Positions 1-8,286 of a stretch of DNA of 64,000 bases are shown one piece after another. A program made the translations under genes and the position numbers. The notes under the pieces were generated by a model. That model saw nothing but the letters and a program-made list of their open reading frames with translations. It was not told where the DNA came from and ran no database searches. The stretch's first letter is position 1; every line of letters starts with the position of its first letter. Origin of the DNA: Lacunisphaera sp. (GTDB lineage Bacteria > Verrucomicrobiota > Verrucomicrobiia > Opitutales > Opitutaceae); contig SIBQ01000008.1 in NCBI GenBank assembly GCA_009695095.1, forward strand, positions 1 through 64,000. Direction: 5' to 3'.

Positions 1-22
1 ACTACGCCGCTCAACTTCCTGC

Positions 23-65
23 TGTCCCGACGGAGGGAGGCCGGAGGCCGACCGGAGTCGGGACA
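23..65. repeat. Short inverted repeat upstream of the first gene
   Basis: The arms TGTCCCGAC (23-31) and GTCGGGACA (57-65) are perfectly complementary around a 25-base GC-rich loop. This resembles the other hairpin-type repeats of the window and could be the 3' end of a transcript entering from the left. No T-run follows, so a terminator is not supported. Bases 66-178 form the leader of the next gene and show no clear promoter. Confidence 0.4.
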
Positions 66-178
66 ACGCAAACCCAACCCAACACATCAACCCATAACAG
101 GCGCCCAGACTAACCCTCCGGGTGGCTCGAAAAGTTGAGGCCGGTCAGGACCTTCCCCGATCCCCCATAAAGAATCCC

Positions 179-961
179 ATGCTGAAAAACAAAACCTCCA
201 TCGTAACCGGTTCCACCAGCGGCATCGGGCTGGGCATGGCGCGCGCGCTGGCGAAAGCCGGCGCCAACGTCATGCTGAACGGCTTCGGCGACGCCACGGC
301 CATCGAGACCATCCGCCGTGAACTGGCGGCGGAAAGCGGTGCGCGCGTGCTCCATCACGCGGCCGACGTTACCCAGGCGGGCGAAGTAGCCGCCTTGGTC
401 GCCGCCACCGAACACGCCTTCGGAGCGGTGGACATCCTGGTCAACAATGCCGGGATTCAGTTTGTCGCCCCCGTCGATGAGTTTCCCGAGGACAAGTGGA
501 CCGCGATCCAGAACACCATTCTCAACGCCAGCTTTCACGCCATCAAAGCCGCGCTGCCCGGCATGAAACGGCGCAACTGGGGCCGCATCATCAATCTCGT
601 CTCGGTCCATGGCTTGGTCGCTTCGCCGTTCAAGTCCGCCTATGTCGCCGCGAAGCACGGCCAGATCGGCCTGACCAAAACCGTCGCCCTCGAGGTGGCG
701 GAGACCGGCATCACCTGCAATGCGATCTGCCCGGGCTACGTGCTGACGCCCTTGGTGGAGGGCCAGATCGAGAGCCAGGCCATGATGCACAATCTGCCGC
801 GCGACCGCGTGGTCCGCGAAGTGATGCTTGCCGTCCAGCCCACGAAACGCTTCGTGGAAGTCGAGGATATCGCCGCCCTAGCCGTCTTTCTGTGCAGCGA
901 CGCAGCGAAATCCATCACCGGCGCGGCCATCCCCATCGACGGCGGCTGGACCGCCCGCTGA
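179..961 (+). CDS. 3-hydroxybutyrate dehydrogenase (SDR family)
   Basis: A 260-residue classical short-chain dehydrogenase, the usual length for D-3-hydroxybutyrate dehydrogenase, which interconverts 3-hydroxybutyrate and acetoacetate with NAD. The glycine-rich cofactor motif TGSTSGIG is at residues 10-17, NNAG at 89-92, and the catalytic set is Ser142, Tyr155 and Lys159 (YVAAK), followed by the NAICPGYVLTPL segment typical of this subfamily. ATG 179 is preferred over an in-frame upstream start at 122, because homology to the family begins at MLKNK. It converges on the acyl-CoA synthetase gene, the stops being 9 bases apart, and is metabolically linked to the thiolase operon opposite. Acetoacetyl-CoA reductase is a less likely alternative. 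Confidence 0.88.
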   Translation: MLKNKTSIVTGSTSGIGLGMARALAKAGANVMLNGFGDATAIETIRRELAAESGARVLHHAADVTQAGEVAALVAATEHAFGAVDILVNNAGIQFVAPVDEFPEDKWTAIQNTILNASFHAIKAALPGMKRRNWGRIINLVSVHGLVASPFKSAYVAAKHGQIGLTKTVALEVAETGITCNAICPGYVLTPLVEGQIESQAMMHNLPRDRVVREVMLAVQPTKRFVEVEDIAALAVFLCSDAAKSITGAAIPIDGGWTAR

Positions 962-970
962 CCACGCCCA

Positions 971-2887
971 TCACGGTTGGCCGAGCGCGGCGATGGGCCC
1001 GAAAGCGGCCGGGTTGTCGATGCTCGTGATGTCGCCGGGAGGCAGCCCGAGGAAGACGCGGGCAATGGCGGCGCGGACGATTTTGCCGCTGCGGGTCTTC
1101 GGCAGCTCGGGAATGACGTAGACGTGCTTTGGTGCGAGCGGCTTGCCGAGCTGACGGACGACCTGGGCCATGAGGTCTTTCTCCGTCGCAACCTGACCGG
1201 GCTTGAGGACAACAAAGCACACGAGCGCGGTGCCCTTGAGGTCGTCGGGCACGCCGATGACCGCGGCTTCGCTCACCGCGGCGTGGGCGGTGAGCGCGCC
1301 CTCGACCTCGCCGGGACCAACGCGCTTGCCGGCGATCTTCATCGTGTCGTCCGTGCGGCCAAAGAGGAACCACTGGCCGTCGCCATCCACCATGGCCCAG
1401 TCGCCATGATACCACACGCCGGAAAATTTTTGGAAGTAGGTCTCGAGGTAGCGCGCGTCGTCGTGGAGAAAACTCTTGGTCATCGAGGGCGCGGGCTGCC
1501 GGCAGACAAGGTGGCCCATCGTGCCGGTTGGCGCGGGTGCGCCTTCGTCGGTAAACACGGCCACATCCATGCCGAGGCCGGGGCCTCCGACCGTGCAGGC
1601 TTTGAGCGGGGTCAGCGGGGTCGGGGAGACATGGCAGCCGCAGATTTCCGTGCCCCCGGAGATGTTGATGATCGGGCAGCGCCGCCCGCCGGCGTTTTCG
1701 AAACACCAGAGGTAGCTCGCCTCGTCCCAAACCTCGCCCGTCGAGCCAATCACCCGCAGCCGCGAGAGGTCGTAACCCCGCGGACCCTTGCCATCCGTGG
1801 CGCGCATCAGCAGCCGGATGAGCGTCGGCGAACAGCCGAGCGTGACGACGCCGAGTTTCTGGCAGATTTCCCAAAGGCGGTCGCCCGTCGGATAATTCGG
1901 CGCACCGTCAAACAACACAATGGGCGTGCGGTAGAGCAGGCAGCCGATGATTTCCCAGGGGCCCATCATCCAGCCGATGTCCGTGACCCAGAAAAACGGC
2001 TCGCCCGGCTGCACGTTGAACGCATAGCGAAGCTCCTTGCCCGTTTGCGCGAGGCAGCCGGCGTGCGTGTGGACGGTGCCCTTCGGCCGGCCGGTCGTGC
2101 CACTCGTAAACATGATGAGACACGGGTCTTCGGCGGCGGTGGGTTCGCCCGCGGCAAGCGGCGCTCCGGTCCGGAGAAATGCGGCCCAATCGTCCGTGTC
2201 GGTCCACACGATGCGCGCGAGCGACGGCACTTTCGCAGCGGCGGCGCGCGCGATGGCCCCGGTGTCCGCCGTCTTGCCGCGGCGGGTGAGAGCGCTGCAG
2301 GCAAAAAGAACCTTCGCCTCGCACAAGGCGAGCCGCTCCCGCAAGGCGTCCTCACCGTAGCCACAGAAAATCGGCACGAAGCGCGCGCCGAGTTTCATCG
2401 CCGTAAAGAGCACGACGACCGTCGGCACCTGCATCGGCGCATAGAGGCCGACACTGTCGCCCTTGCCCACGCCCGCCGCGCGCAGGGCGCCCGCGCAGCG
2501 ATCCACGAGCAAGGAGAGTTCCGCGAACGTGACCCGGCGGGCCTCCCCGGCGCGGCCGGAGTCGGATTCGTAGTAGAGCGCCGTTGCACCGCCGTGCCCG
2601 TCGCGCACATGGCGGTCGACGCAGTTGTGCGCGACATTGACCTGTCCACCGGTGAACCAGCGCGTCCATGGAAACCCGCGCGAATCGTCCTTCACCTGCG
2701 CATAGGGTCGCGACCACTCGACGTCCATGTCCTTCATCGCGGCATCCCAAAACCACGCGGTGTCGCGCACGGAGGCGGCGTGCAGTTCGGCAAAAGTGGC
2801 GAAGCCATGCTGCGCCATGAACCGCGCGACGTGCGACTCGCGCGTCCACGCGTGATCCCCGGGGCGCCAGAGAAACTCAGAGTCCAT
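971..2887 (-). CDS. AMP-forming short-chain acyl-CoA synthetase (acetyl/acetoacetyl-CoA synthetase type)
   Basis: A 638-residue ANL-superfamily ligase that activates a short carboxylate with ATP and CoA. Visible motifs are the P-loop-like MFTSGTTGRPKGTVHTHAG, the adenylate-binding SGGTEICGCH, the hinge region YHGDWAMVDGDG and FGRTDDTMK, and the C-terminal catalytic lysine in PKTRSGKIVR. The length fits acetyl-, propionyl- or acetoacetyl-CoA synthetase. Next to thiolase and 3-hydroxybutyrate dehydrogenase, acetoacetate activation is a reasonable guess, but substrate cannot be read from sequence. I chose ATG 2887 (MDSEFLWRPGD). A TTG 26 codons upstream is also in frame, but that segment is a dispersed intergenic repeat. 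It is the last gene of the operon reading from 4799. Confidence 0.87.
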   Translation of the reverse strand: MDSEFLWRPGDHAWTRESHVARFMAQHGFATFAELHAASVRDTAWFWDAAMKDMDVEWSRPYAQVKDDSRGFPWTRWFTGGQVNVAHNCVDRHVRDGHGGATALYYESDSGRAGEARRVTFAELSLLVDRCAGALRAAGVGKGDSVGLYAPMQVPTVVVLFTAMKLGARFVPIFCGYGEDALRERLALCEAKVLFACSALTRRGKTADTGAIARAAAAKVPSLARIVWTDTDDWAAFLRTGAPLAAGEPTAAEDPCLIMFTSGTTGRPKGTVHTHAGCLAQTGKELRYAFNVQPGEPFFWVTDIGWMMGPWEIIGCLLYRTPIVLFDGAPNYPTGDRLWEICQKLGVVTLGCSPTLIRLLMRATDGKGPRGYDLSRLRVIGSTGEVWDEASYLWCFENAGGRRCPIINISGGTEICGCHVSPTPLTPLKACTVGGPGLGMDVAVFTDEGAPAPTGTMGHLVCRQPAPSMTKSFLHDDARYLETYFQKFSGVWYHGDWAMVDGDGQWFLFGRTDDTMKIAGKRVGPGEVEGALTAHAAVSEAAVIGVPDDLKGTALVCFVVLKPGQVATEKDLMAQVVRQLGKPLAPKHVYVIPELPKTRSGKIVRAAIARVFLGLPPGDITSIDNPAAFGPIAALGQP

Positions 2888-2893
2888 GCGATT

Positions 2894-2914
2894 GGCCACG
2901 GATTTCACGGATGG
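2894..2914 (-). repeat. Dispersed TCCGTG...ATCCGTGG repeat, copy 1
   Basis: On the minus strand this reads CCATCCGTGAAATCCGTGG then CC, just upstream of the synthetase start. It shares AATCCGTGGCCAA with the copy at 8188-8206 and a looser form with 25255-25283. All three copies sit immediately upstream of a gene, and two extend the downstream reading frame falsely. Confidence 0.6.
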
Positions 2915-2968
2915 GCGCGAGTAATTACAGGACAATCCGTATTTATCGAGGTAATCCGCGGTCAAACC

Positions 2969-4147
2969 TCAGCCCAGATCCAGACAGACCGCCAAGCCTT
3001 CGCCGCCGCCGATGCAGATGGCCGCGACGCCGCGCTTGAGCCCGCGCTCCTTCAGCGCGGCGATGAGCGTCACGAGGATGCGCGCGCCGCTGGCGCCGAT
3101 GGGATGGCCGAGCGCGAGGGCGCCGCCGCGGACGTTGAGCTTGTCAGCCGGCACGCCGAGTTCCTGCGCGAAAGCCATCGGCACAACGGCGAACGCCTCG
3201 TTGACCTCCCAGAGGTCCACGTCCTTTACGCTCCAGCCGGCCGACTTGAGCGCGCTCTGCGCGGCCTGCACGGGAGCGGTCGTGAACCATATCGGATCAT
3301 GGGCGTGGCCGCCGAAGGAAACGATCCGCGCAAGTGGCTTCAGGCCCCGGGCCTTCGCGTGCCCGGCGGTGGTGACAACGAGCGCGGCGGCGCCATCGTT
3401 GATGCTCGAGGCGTTGGCCGGCGTGATGGTGCCGTCCTTCTGGAATGACGGCTTGAGCGTGGGAATCTTGTCATATTTCACCTTGGCCGGGCCCTCGTCG
3501 TGCTCGACCCTGGTGACATTGCCCTTGGCGTCGGTGAGCTCGACGCGCGTGATCTCCTGGGCGAAGCGGCCGTCCTGTTGCGCGGCGTTGGCGCGCTTGA
3601 AACTCTCGATGGCGTAGGCGTCCTGCTGCTCGCGCGTAAAGGTGTATTTGGCCGCGCATTTCTCCGCGCAGTTGCCCATGTGAATGTTGTTATACGGATC
3701 CCACAGGCCGTCGGTGATCATCGAGTCGACGACCTGCTGGTGGCCAATGCGGTAGCCGTCGCGTGCTTTCGGCAGCAGGTAGGGCGCGAGCGACATGTTC
3801 TCCATGCCACCGGCGACATAGAGCGAACCCATGCCGGCGGACAACGCATGCGCGGCCTGCATGACCGCCTGCAGGCCGGAGCCGCAGACCTTGTGGATGG
3901 TGACGGCCCTCGCGGACTGCAGGAGCCCGGCGTGAATCGCGGCCTGGCGCGCAGGCGCCTGGCCCTGCCCCGCCTGGAGCACATTGCCCATCAGGCAATC
4001 CGTGATGTCGGCGGGATTGACCCCGGCCTGCGCGACGGCGCCCTTGATGGCGGTGGCGCCGAGGCGGGCGGCGGGCACGGCGGCAAAAGCGCCCTGGAAA
4101 GCGCCGAGTGGCGTGCGGGTGGCGGAGAGGATTACAATGTCGGTCAT
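2969..4147 (-). CDS. Acetyl-CoA C-acetyltransferase (thiolase)
   Basis: A 392-residue thiolase, full length for the family, condensing two acetyl-CoA to acetoacetyl-CoA or cleaving acetoacetyl-CoA. The nucleophilic Cys88 lies in KVCGSGLQAV, the His of the oxyanion site in LGHPIGASGAR, and the C-terminal catalytic Cys in CIGGGEGLAV. ATG 4147 starts MTDIVILSATRTPLG, the canonical thiolase N-terminus; an open frame continues upstream through the flavin reductase gene but is not coding. It lies 22 bases after the flavin reductase stop and is followed after 81 bases by the acyl-CoA synthetase, forming one transcription unit. With the dehydrogenase at 179 this makes a complete acetyl-CoA/3-hydroxybutyrate interconversion set. 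Confidence 0.93.
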   Translation of the reverse strand: MTDIVILSATRTPLGAFQGAFAAVPAARLGATAIKGAVAQAGVNPADITDCLMGNVLQAGQGQAPARQAAIHAGLLQSARAVTIHKVCGSGLQAVMQAAHALSAGMGSLYVAGGMENMSLAPYLLPKARDGYRIGHQQVVDSMITDGLWDPYNNIHMGNCAEKCAAKYTFTREQQDAYAIESFKRANAAQQDGRFAQEITRVELTDAKGNVTRVEHDEGPAKVKYDKIPTLKPSFQKDGTITPANASSINDGAAALVVTTAGHAKARGLKPLARIVSFGGHAHDPIWFTTAPVQAAQSALKSAGWSVKDVDLWEVNEAFAVVPMAFAQELGVPADKLNVRGGALALGHPIGASGARILVTLIAALKERGLKRGVAAICIGGGEGLAVCLDLG

Positions 4148-4169
4148 GGGGTGAAGTGGCGTCGGTAAA

Positions 4170-4799
4170 TCAGGTGCGCAGCGCCGAGCCGCCGGTCGGG
4201 CGCGAAATGCTGAAGAACTGGCCGGTGCGCGTGTAGGCATCGCCGCCCATGCGCCCGATGGTGTCCAGCTTGGCGGGATCGATGCCGCCGCTGGTGCCGA
4301 GCACGGACTCGGTGATGTGAGCGCAGACGATGCGGCCGAAAACGACGTTGGCGGCCAGCGGGCCTTCGCCGATGCGGACGATACGGTCGAGATTGCACTC
4401 GAAAGCAATCGGGGTCGCGGCCACACGCGGCGGGCGGACCTTGAGCGACGGCGTGGCGGCAATATTGAACTTCTCAAACTCGCTTTCGCCATGCGGCAGC
4501 GGCGCGGAAGTGGCGTTCATCGGCTCGCGCAGCGCGTAGGGCACGATGTTCACCACGAATTCAGGCACCTGCTCGACGTTGACGACCGAATCTTTCTTCC
4601 GGCCGTCGTGGTCGTTCGCGCCGGTAAAGAGCAGTGTGGGGGGATTCGCGCACACGCCCTGGAAGAACGAGAACGGCGCGAGGTTGGTCTTGCCGGCCGC
4701 CGAGATGGTGGAGACCCACGCGATGGGCCGGGGCGTGATGGCGGAGACCATCCAGGCGTAGGCGTCGCGGGGGGCGAGTTTTTCGAAATCAAGGACCAT
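4170..4799 (-). CDS. Flavin reductase family protein (FMN-binding split barrel)
   Basis: A 209-residue protein of the flavin reductase/DIM6-NTAB family, which binds FMN in a split beta-barrel and usually reduces free flavin with NAD(P)H. The family pattern AWMVSAITPRPIAWVST at the N-terminus, NLAPFSFFQGVCANPPTLLF, and a central EFVVNIV segment are all present. It starts at ATG 4799 and is the first gene of the thiolase/acyl-CoA synthetase operon. Why a flavin reductase should be first in a C4-metabolism operon is unclear. A role in supplying reduced flavin to an unseen monooxygenase, or as an oxidoreductase itself, is inference. Confidence 0.83.
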   Translation of the reverse strand: MVLDFEKLAPRDAYAWMVSAITPRPIAWVSTISAAGKTNLAPFSFFQGVCANPPTLLFTGANDHDGRKKDSVVNVEQVPEFVVNIVPYALREPMNATSAPLPHGESEFEKFNIAATPSLKVRPPRVAATPIAFECNLDRIVRIGEGPLAANVVFGRIVCAHITESVLGTSGGIDPAKLDTIGRMGGDAYTRTGQFFSISRPTGGSALRT

Positions 4800-5030
4800 G
4801 AGTTACAAGAGGAATCAGAAGGGACGGAGAAAGGCAAAAACTCTGTTTTCTCCCTTACCGCCGGTGAGATCATTCAGTCCGGCCAGCTCAGCGGGCAGTT
4901 CGGATCGTCCCTCGCGAGGGCCTGCTCGGTCCTGCTGGTCGGTCTGGAACTGGTCGATGCTGATCACCACCGCCAGCCGCGGGCGCTCGGGCGAGGCGGC
5001 GCGCGGGGGAATGGCGCAGAGCCCAAGAGT

Positions 5031-5218
5031 GGCGGCGGCGACTCGTTCGCCTCCGGCCTGCAATTCGGCTTCCTCTGGAAGAGCGACCCGCAGCTGGCCG
5101 TCGACTACGGCGCCGCACACGGCGCCTTTGCCTCGACCACCCCGTCGACACCTCGATGGCGACGCAGAAGGAAGTCGAGAAGCTCATGAAGGGTGGCCGC
5201 GCCCGCGTGGTGAGATAG
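5031..5218 (+). pseudogene. C-terminal remnant of a PfkB-family sugar kinase (2-keto-3-deoxygluconate kinase-like)
   Basis: About 62 codons of a sugar kinase tail survive. The first part reads GGGDSFASGLQFGFLWK, containing the PfkB GxGDxF signature with its catalytic Asp, and continues AVDYGAAHGAFASTTP. Near 5145 one base is missing, and the frame continues as DTSMATQKEVEKLMKGG to a TAG at 5216. The joined sequence matches the end of KDG-kinase-like proteins. The N-terminal four fifths is absent: 4800-5030 contains nothing I recognise. So this is a truncated, frameshifted relic rather than a gene with a base-call error. Confidence 0.75.
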
Positions 5219-5272
5219 GGCCGCAGGCGCATCTCCTGCGATAAGGCGAAGCGCAGTCTCCTGCGCCCTCGT

Positions 5273-5953
5273 TCATGCTTCCGCGCTTTCCGCCACCGGC
5301 TTCCGCAGCTTCCCCACGATCCAGTCCGGAATCTTGTTCAACCGCAGCACGAACACCGCGTAGGTGATCCCCAGGCCGAGGAGGCACCCGTTGCCGAGCA
5401 GGTGGTAGTTGCGCCGGATCATCGCCTTGGTCCAGCTGAAGCCGTCCATCAATTTGTTCATGTCGCCGCCTTCGTCGTCCTCGCCGTTGATCATCGAGCC
5501 GAAGGGAATCTCCTCGAGGCCGTGGTAGACCTTGTCCCACATCAGGTGGATGTTCACGAAGGCGGTCGCCCCGATGAGGAAGAAAACGTAGCGGCACGCG
5601 CCCCACTTGAATTTTTCCGGCAGTTGCACGAAGAAAACCGCCATGAACAGCGCGCTCAGGTAGAACTCGCCGCCGACGCCGCCGAACGCGCTCCACCAGA
5701 ACTTCTGGTCCAGTTCGCGCATCCGCCACGTCATGAAATATTGCAGCGCGGCCAGCGCAACCGCGGCGACCATCGCCCACGCCTTGCGCTCCCTCCAGCC
5801 GGCCACAAAAAGGATCCCGAACATCAGCAGCAGGCCGAAATAGACGAAATTGGAATGCGCCGGCTCGACCGGCGTCCAGCCGAACGGCAGCGGCGTCGCC
5901 CCGGGTTTCACCCCGAGTGCCGCCTGGCATTGCTCCAGTTCGCTCTGATCCAT
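5273..5953 (-). CDS. Uncharacterised integral membrane protein
   Basis: A 226-residue protein that I do not recognise. The N-terminus (about 1-33) is soluble and ends in a Pro-rich WTPVEPAH stretch. Hydrophobic segments follow at roughly 36-52, 58-72, 95-108, 122-136 and 185-203, suggesting five membrane spans. Between spans four and five is an acidic loop, NGEDDEGGD, then a basic segment WTKAMIRRN. ATG 5953 gives MDQSELEQ. It stands alone: the kinase relic lies downstream and a hairpin repeat upstream. No function can be assigned. Confidence 0.65.
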   Translation of the reverse strand: MDQSELEQCQAALGVKPGATPLPFGWTPVEPAHSNFVYFGLLLMFGILFVAGWRERKAWAMVAAVALAALQYFMTWRMRELDQKFWWSAFGGVGGEFYLSALFMAVFFVQLPEKFKWGACRYVFFLIGATAFVNIHLMWDKVYHGLEEIPFGSMINGEDDEGGDMNKLMDGFSWTKAMIRRNYHLLGNGCLLGLGITYAVFVLRLNKIPDWIVGKLRKPVAESAEA

Positions 5954-6021
5954 GGGGCGGCAGGTTGCGGAGCAAACGCTCTGGTGTCCAGCCGCGGCCG
6001 GCCGAAGTCATTCGAATGCTT

Positions 6022-6096
6022 GCGGTGGAACGCGGCCTCCGGACGCGTTCTCCCCTGCCTTTCAGGCAAACCCGCCAGGAGGTCGGGTTCCACCGC
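6022..6096. repeat. Imperfect hairpin repeat (GGTGGAACGCG type) after the M20 peptidase
   Basis: GCGGTGGAAC (6022-6031) pairs perfectly with GTTCCACCGC (6087-6096), and the pairing extends inward through GCGGCCTCC/GGAGGTCGG with few mismatches. The element abuts the TAA of the peptidase gene (6097-6099), so it may also act as a transcript end. Its outer arm matches that of the palindrome inside the flavoprotein gene at 37222-37291, so the two are probably one repeat family. Confidence 0.6.
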
Positions 6097-7368
6097 TTAA
6101 CGGGTGAGCCGGTGGATCAGCAGTGCTGCGCGCTTCACCAGATCGGGCGCGGTCGAAAGGTCGGACGACTCGTTGGTCGTGTGTTCGCCCCGGCCGCCGA
6201 GCCCGAGACCGTCGAGACCCGGCAGCGGCGGTGACACGAACGCCACGTCGCCCGCCCCGCGTCCGCGCGGATCGAAGGCCGCGATCTCCCCGAGTCCGAG
6301 GTCGCGGCTGGCCTGGTCGAACTGCGCCAGCAGGGCGTAATTTGCCGGCGTTGGCGGCATCGCCGGGTAACCCTTGTTGAATTTCAGCACGGCCGACGTC
6401 CGCGGCAGGTTGTTTTTTACGATTGCCTGCATTCTGGCCTGGGCCTCGGCCAGCTGCTCCGCGCTGACCGTCCGCAGATCCCCTCGCACCAGCGCCCGCT
6501 GCGGGATGATGTTGGTCTTGCCGGAGACCTTGCCGCCGGTCCGCTCCAGCTCCGCCTCGACGCCCGCCGCGATGAGCGCCGCGTTGATGGTGACGCCGTC
6601 CAGTTTCCGAATCTGCTCGTAGAAACCCTGCAGAATTCGCGCCGCCTCGAAGGCCGCGCCACTGCCCATCGCCGCCGAAAAGATCCTGGACGAGTGCCCG
6701 GTGACGCCCTGCACTTCCAGCTCCCAAGAGATGCTGCCGCGTCGCGCCACCGTGCCGGTGTTCCCGATGGCTGACTCGAAGGCCAGCGCCACGTCGCTCC
6801 GTCGCGCCACGTCCAGCAAGTCGCGCCGCGCGAGCTCCTGCGGCTTGCCCACGGCCTCCTCATCGCCCGTCATGACCACGATGATCTGCGTGTCGGCCAG
6901 CGCGCCCGCCCGGTGCAGCGCACGCAGGGCGTGGAGCATGACCACGTCGCCGCCCTTCATATCCGCCACCCCGGCGCCGCGGACGATGGCGCCCTCGCGC
7001 TGGAAATTTGCGCCGGGATAAACCGTGTCGAGGTGGCCGATGAGCAGCACGCGCCTGCCCTTCGTGCCCCGGTGCTCGGCTAGGAGGTGCCCCGCCCGGC
7101 CGGTTGACGCGGGCAGCTCGATGAAGCGGCTCTCAAACCCGAGCTCCGTCAGCTGGCGGCCGAACAACTCGGCCACCTGGCGGACGCCGGCGAGATTTTC
7201 CGTGGCGCTGTCGATCTGCACGGCCGCCTCGAGGTCGCGCGCGAAGTCGCCCATCCGGGCGTCAACGCCCTCGATGATTTTCTGCTCCCCGGGCGTGAGG
7301 CCGGCGCGAGCGGTCACGGCGGGGAGCAAACCGGAGCAAAGCAGCGACATGAAAAGCCGGAATCTCAT
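6097..7368 (-). CDS. Exported M20 family zinc peptidase (glutamate carboxypeptidase type)
   Basis: A 423-residue M20/M28-type metallopeptidase with a Sec signal peptide (about 1-22, ending TARA), so probably periplasmic. Metal-binding and catalytic motifs are LLIGHLDTVYP (His-x-Asp), GVADMKGGDVVM (bridging Asp), VVMTGDEEAVG (Glu-Glu) and a C-terminal GRGEHTTNE supplying the last His. The dimerisation domain lies between about 200 and 310 (WELEVQGVTGHSS). Overall pattern and length match carboxypeptidase G2-like enzymes that remove C-terminal glutamate or small residues. It is a single-gene unit ending in a hairpin repeat. Confidence 0.85.
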   Translation of the reverse strand: MRFRLFMSLLCSGLLPAVTARAGLTPGEQKIIEGVDARMGDFARDLEAAVQIDSATENLAGVRQVAELFGRQLTELGFESRFIELPASTGRAGHLLAEHRGTKGRRVLLIGHLDTVYPGANFQREGAIVRGAGVADMKGGDVVMLHALRALHRAGALADTQIIVVMTGDEEAVGKPQELARRDLLDVARRSDVALAFESAIGNTGTVARRGSISWELEVQGVTGHSSRIFSAAMGSGAAFEAARILQGFYEQIRKLDGVTINAALIAAGVEAELERTGGKVSGKTNIIPQRALVRGDLRTVSAEQLAEAQARMQAIVKNNLPRTSAVLKFNKGYPAMPPTPANYALLAQFDQASRDLGLGEIAAFDPRGRGAGDVAFVSPPLPGLDGLGLGGRGEHTTNESSDLSTAPDLVKRAALLIHRLTR

Positions 7369-7453
7369 GGGTTTGACGGCAGCAGAATTATTCCGCCGCG
7401 TCGAGCGCGCTCGTTTGCCGGGGCTTTGGAGGGATCGTCTCCCGACGAGCCGC

Positions 7454-7474
7454 GGCCCGCCCGGGGGGCGGGCC
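7454..7474. repeat. Perfect GC-rich palindrome between two minus-strand genes
   Basis: GGCCCGCCC (7454-7462) and GGGCGGGCC (7466-7474) form a 9-bp stem with a 3-base loop in the 141-base gap between the HD protein gene and the M20 peptidase gene. No T-run follows on either strand, so I treat it as a repeat-type hairpin rather than a terminator. Confidence 0.5.
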
Positions 7475-7509
7475 CTCCACCTTCAACTGATTGCCCCGGA
7501 GCCCAGACC

Positions 7510-8115
7510 CTAAACCCCAGGCCCCTCTTGGGGTAAAAGGCCGATTCCCCCTTGCCTCCCGGCCCCGGCTGCACAGAAAGAGGGAATCGTGCCCGCCTTG
7601 TCACCCCGCCACCGCCTCCCCCGTTCGGCCGCGGGCCGATGGGCGCAGAACGGATCCTCTGCGTCATAGAGCGGCCGCTGCATCGCGCCGCCGAGCATCA
7701 GGCAACGCGCCAGGCCCACCGCCCCGAGCGCCTCCAGCCGGTCGGCATCCTGCACAACCTGCGCCTCGATCGTCCGGGGCGCGTGATTCGCCGTGAAACT
7801 GTGCGCCTCGATGGCGTACGCGATTTTCGGCAGCAGCGCCTCCGCCCAACCCCATTCCCGCAGCCAGGCCACCGCCTGCACTGACGCGAGCCGCGACGGC
7901 GTCGCGCGCTGCGGCGAGTCCTTCGGCACCGTCACGCAATCGTGCAGCAACGCCGCCGGTAGCACGATTTCCAACCGGGCTTGCTCCGCTCCGGCCAGCG
8001 CCCGGGCATTGGCCACCACCCGCCGCACATGTTCCCGGTCGTGCGCCACGTCGCCGCCCGATGCGGTCAGTTTCTCCACGCAACGTCGTTCCAGTTCGCC
8101 AAAGTCCATCGGCAT
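7510..8115 (-). CDS. HD-domain phosphohydrolase, C-terminally truncated
   Basis: The protein starts MPMDFGELERR (ATG 8115; ATG 8109 is equally possible) and shows the HD superfamily metal ligands: HDREHVRRV, LPAALLHDCV and VVQDADRLEALGA. It resembles the YedJ/uncharacterised HD hydrolase group. Homology continues to PLYDAEDPFCAHRP and stops near 7640. The last 40 or so residues are low-complexity Gly/Arg-rich sequence unlike the helical tail of relatives, so the 3' end has probably been replaced. Activity of the truncated form is uncertain, because all HD ligands remain. Confidence 0.6.
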   Translation of the reverse strand: MPMDFGELERRCVEKLTASGGDVAHDREHVRRVVANARALAGAEQARLEIVLPAALLHDCVTVPKDSPQRATPSRLASVQAVAWLREWGWAEALLPKIAYAIEAHSFTANHAPRTIEAQVVQDADRLEALGAVGLARCLMLGGAMQRPLYDAEDPFCAHRPAAERGRRWRGDKAGTIPSFCAAGAGRQGGIGLLPQEGPGV

Positions 8116-8187
8116 ATTCTGGAGCAAATCAACCGAGTGAGATTGGTCAATGACACTGGAGCGCGGGCGACCTCGCCCGCGGCTATA

Positions 8188-8206
8188 TTCCGTGCAATCC
8201 GTGGCC
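8188..8206. repeat. Dispersed TCCGTG...ATCCGTGG repeat, copy 2
   Basis: TTCCGTGCAATCCGTGGCC lies in the 171-base divergent spacer between the HD gene (-) and dsbD (+). It shares a 13-base core with the copy at 2894-2914. The frame of the HD protein is falsely open through it. Confidence 0.6.
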
Positions 8207-8286
8207 AAAGGTCTGAAGTTTGGCAGTTTCCCCCGCTGGATATGCGCATTTGAAATAATCCGCTCCCCGTCTACTCTCACAGCCAG

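Noticed and set aside
977-3448. Long open frame on the plus strand opposite the acyl-CoA synthetase and thiolase (823 codons)
   Set aside because: It is antisense to two clearly homologous genes, rich in Arg/Ala/Gly and has no protein-family character. It is a third-position GC shadow.
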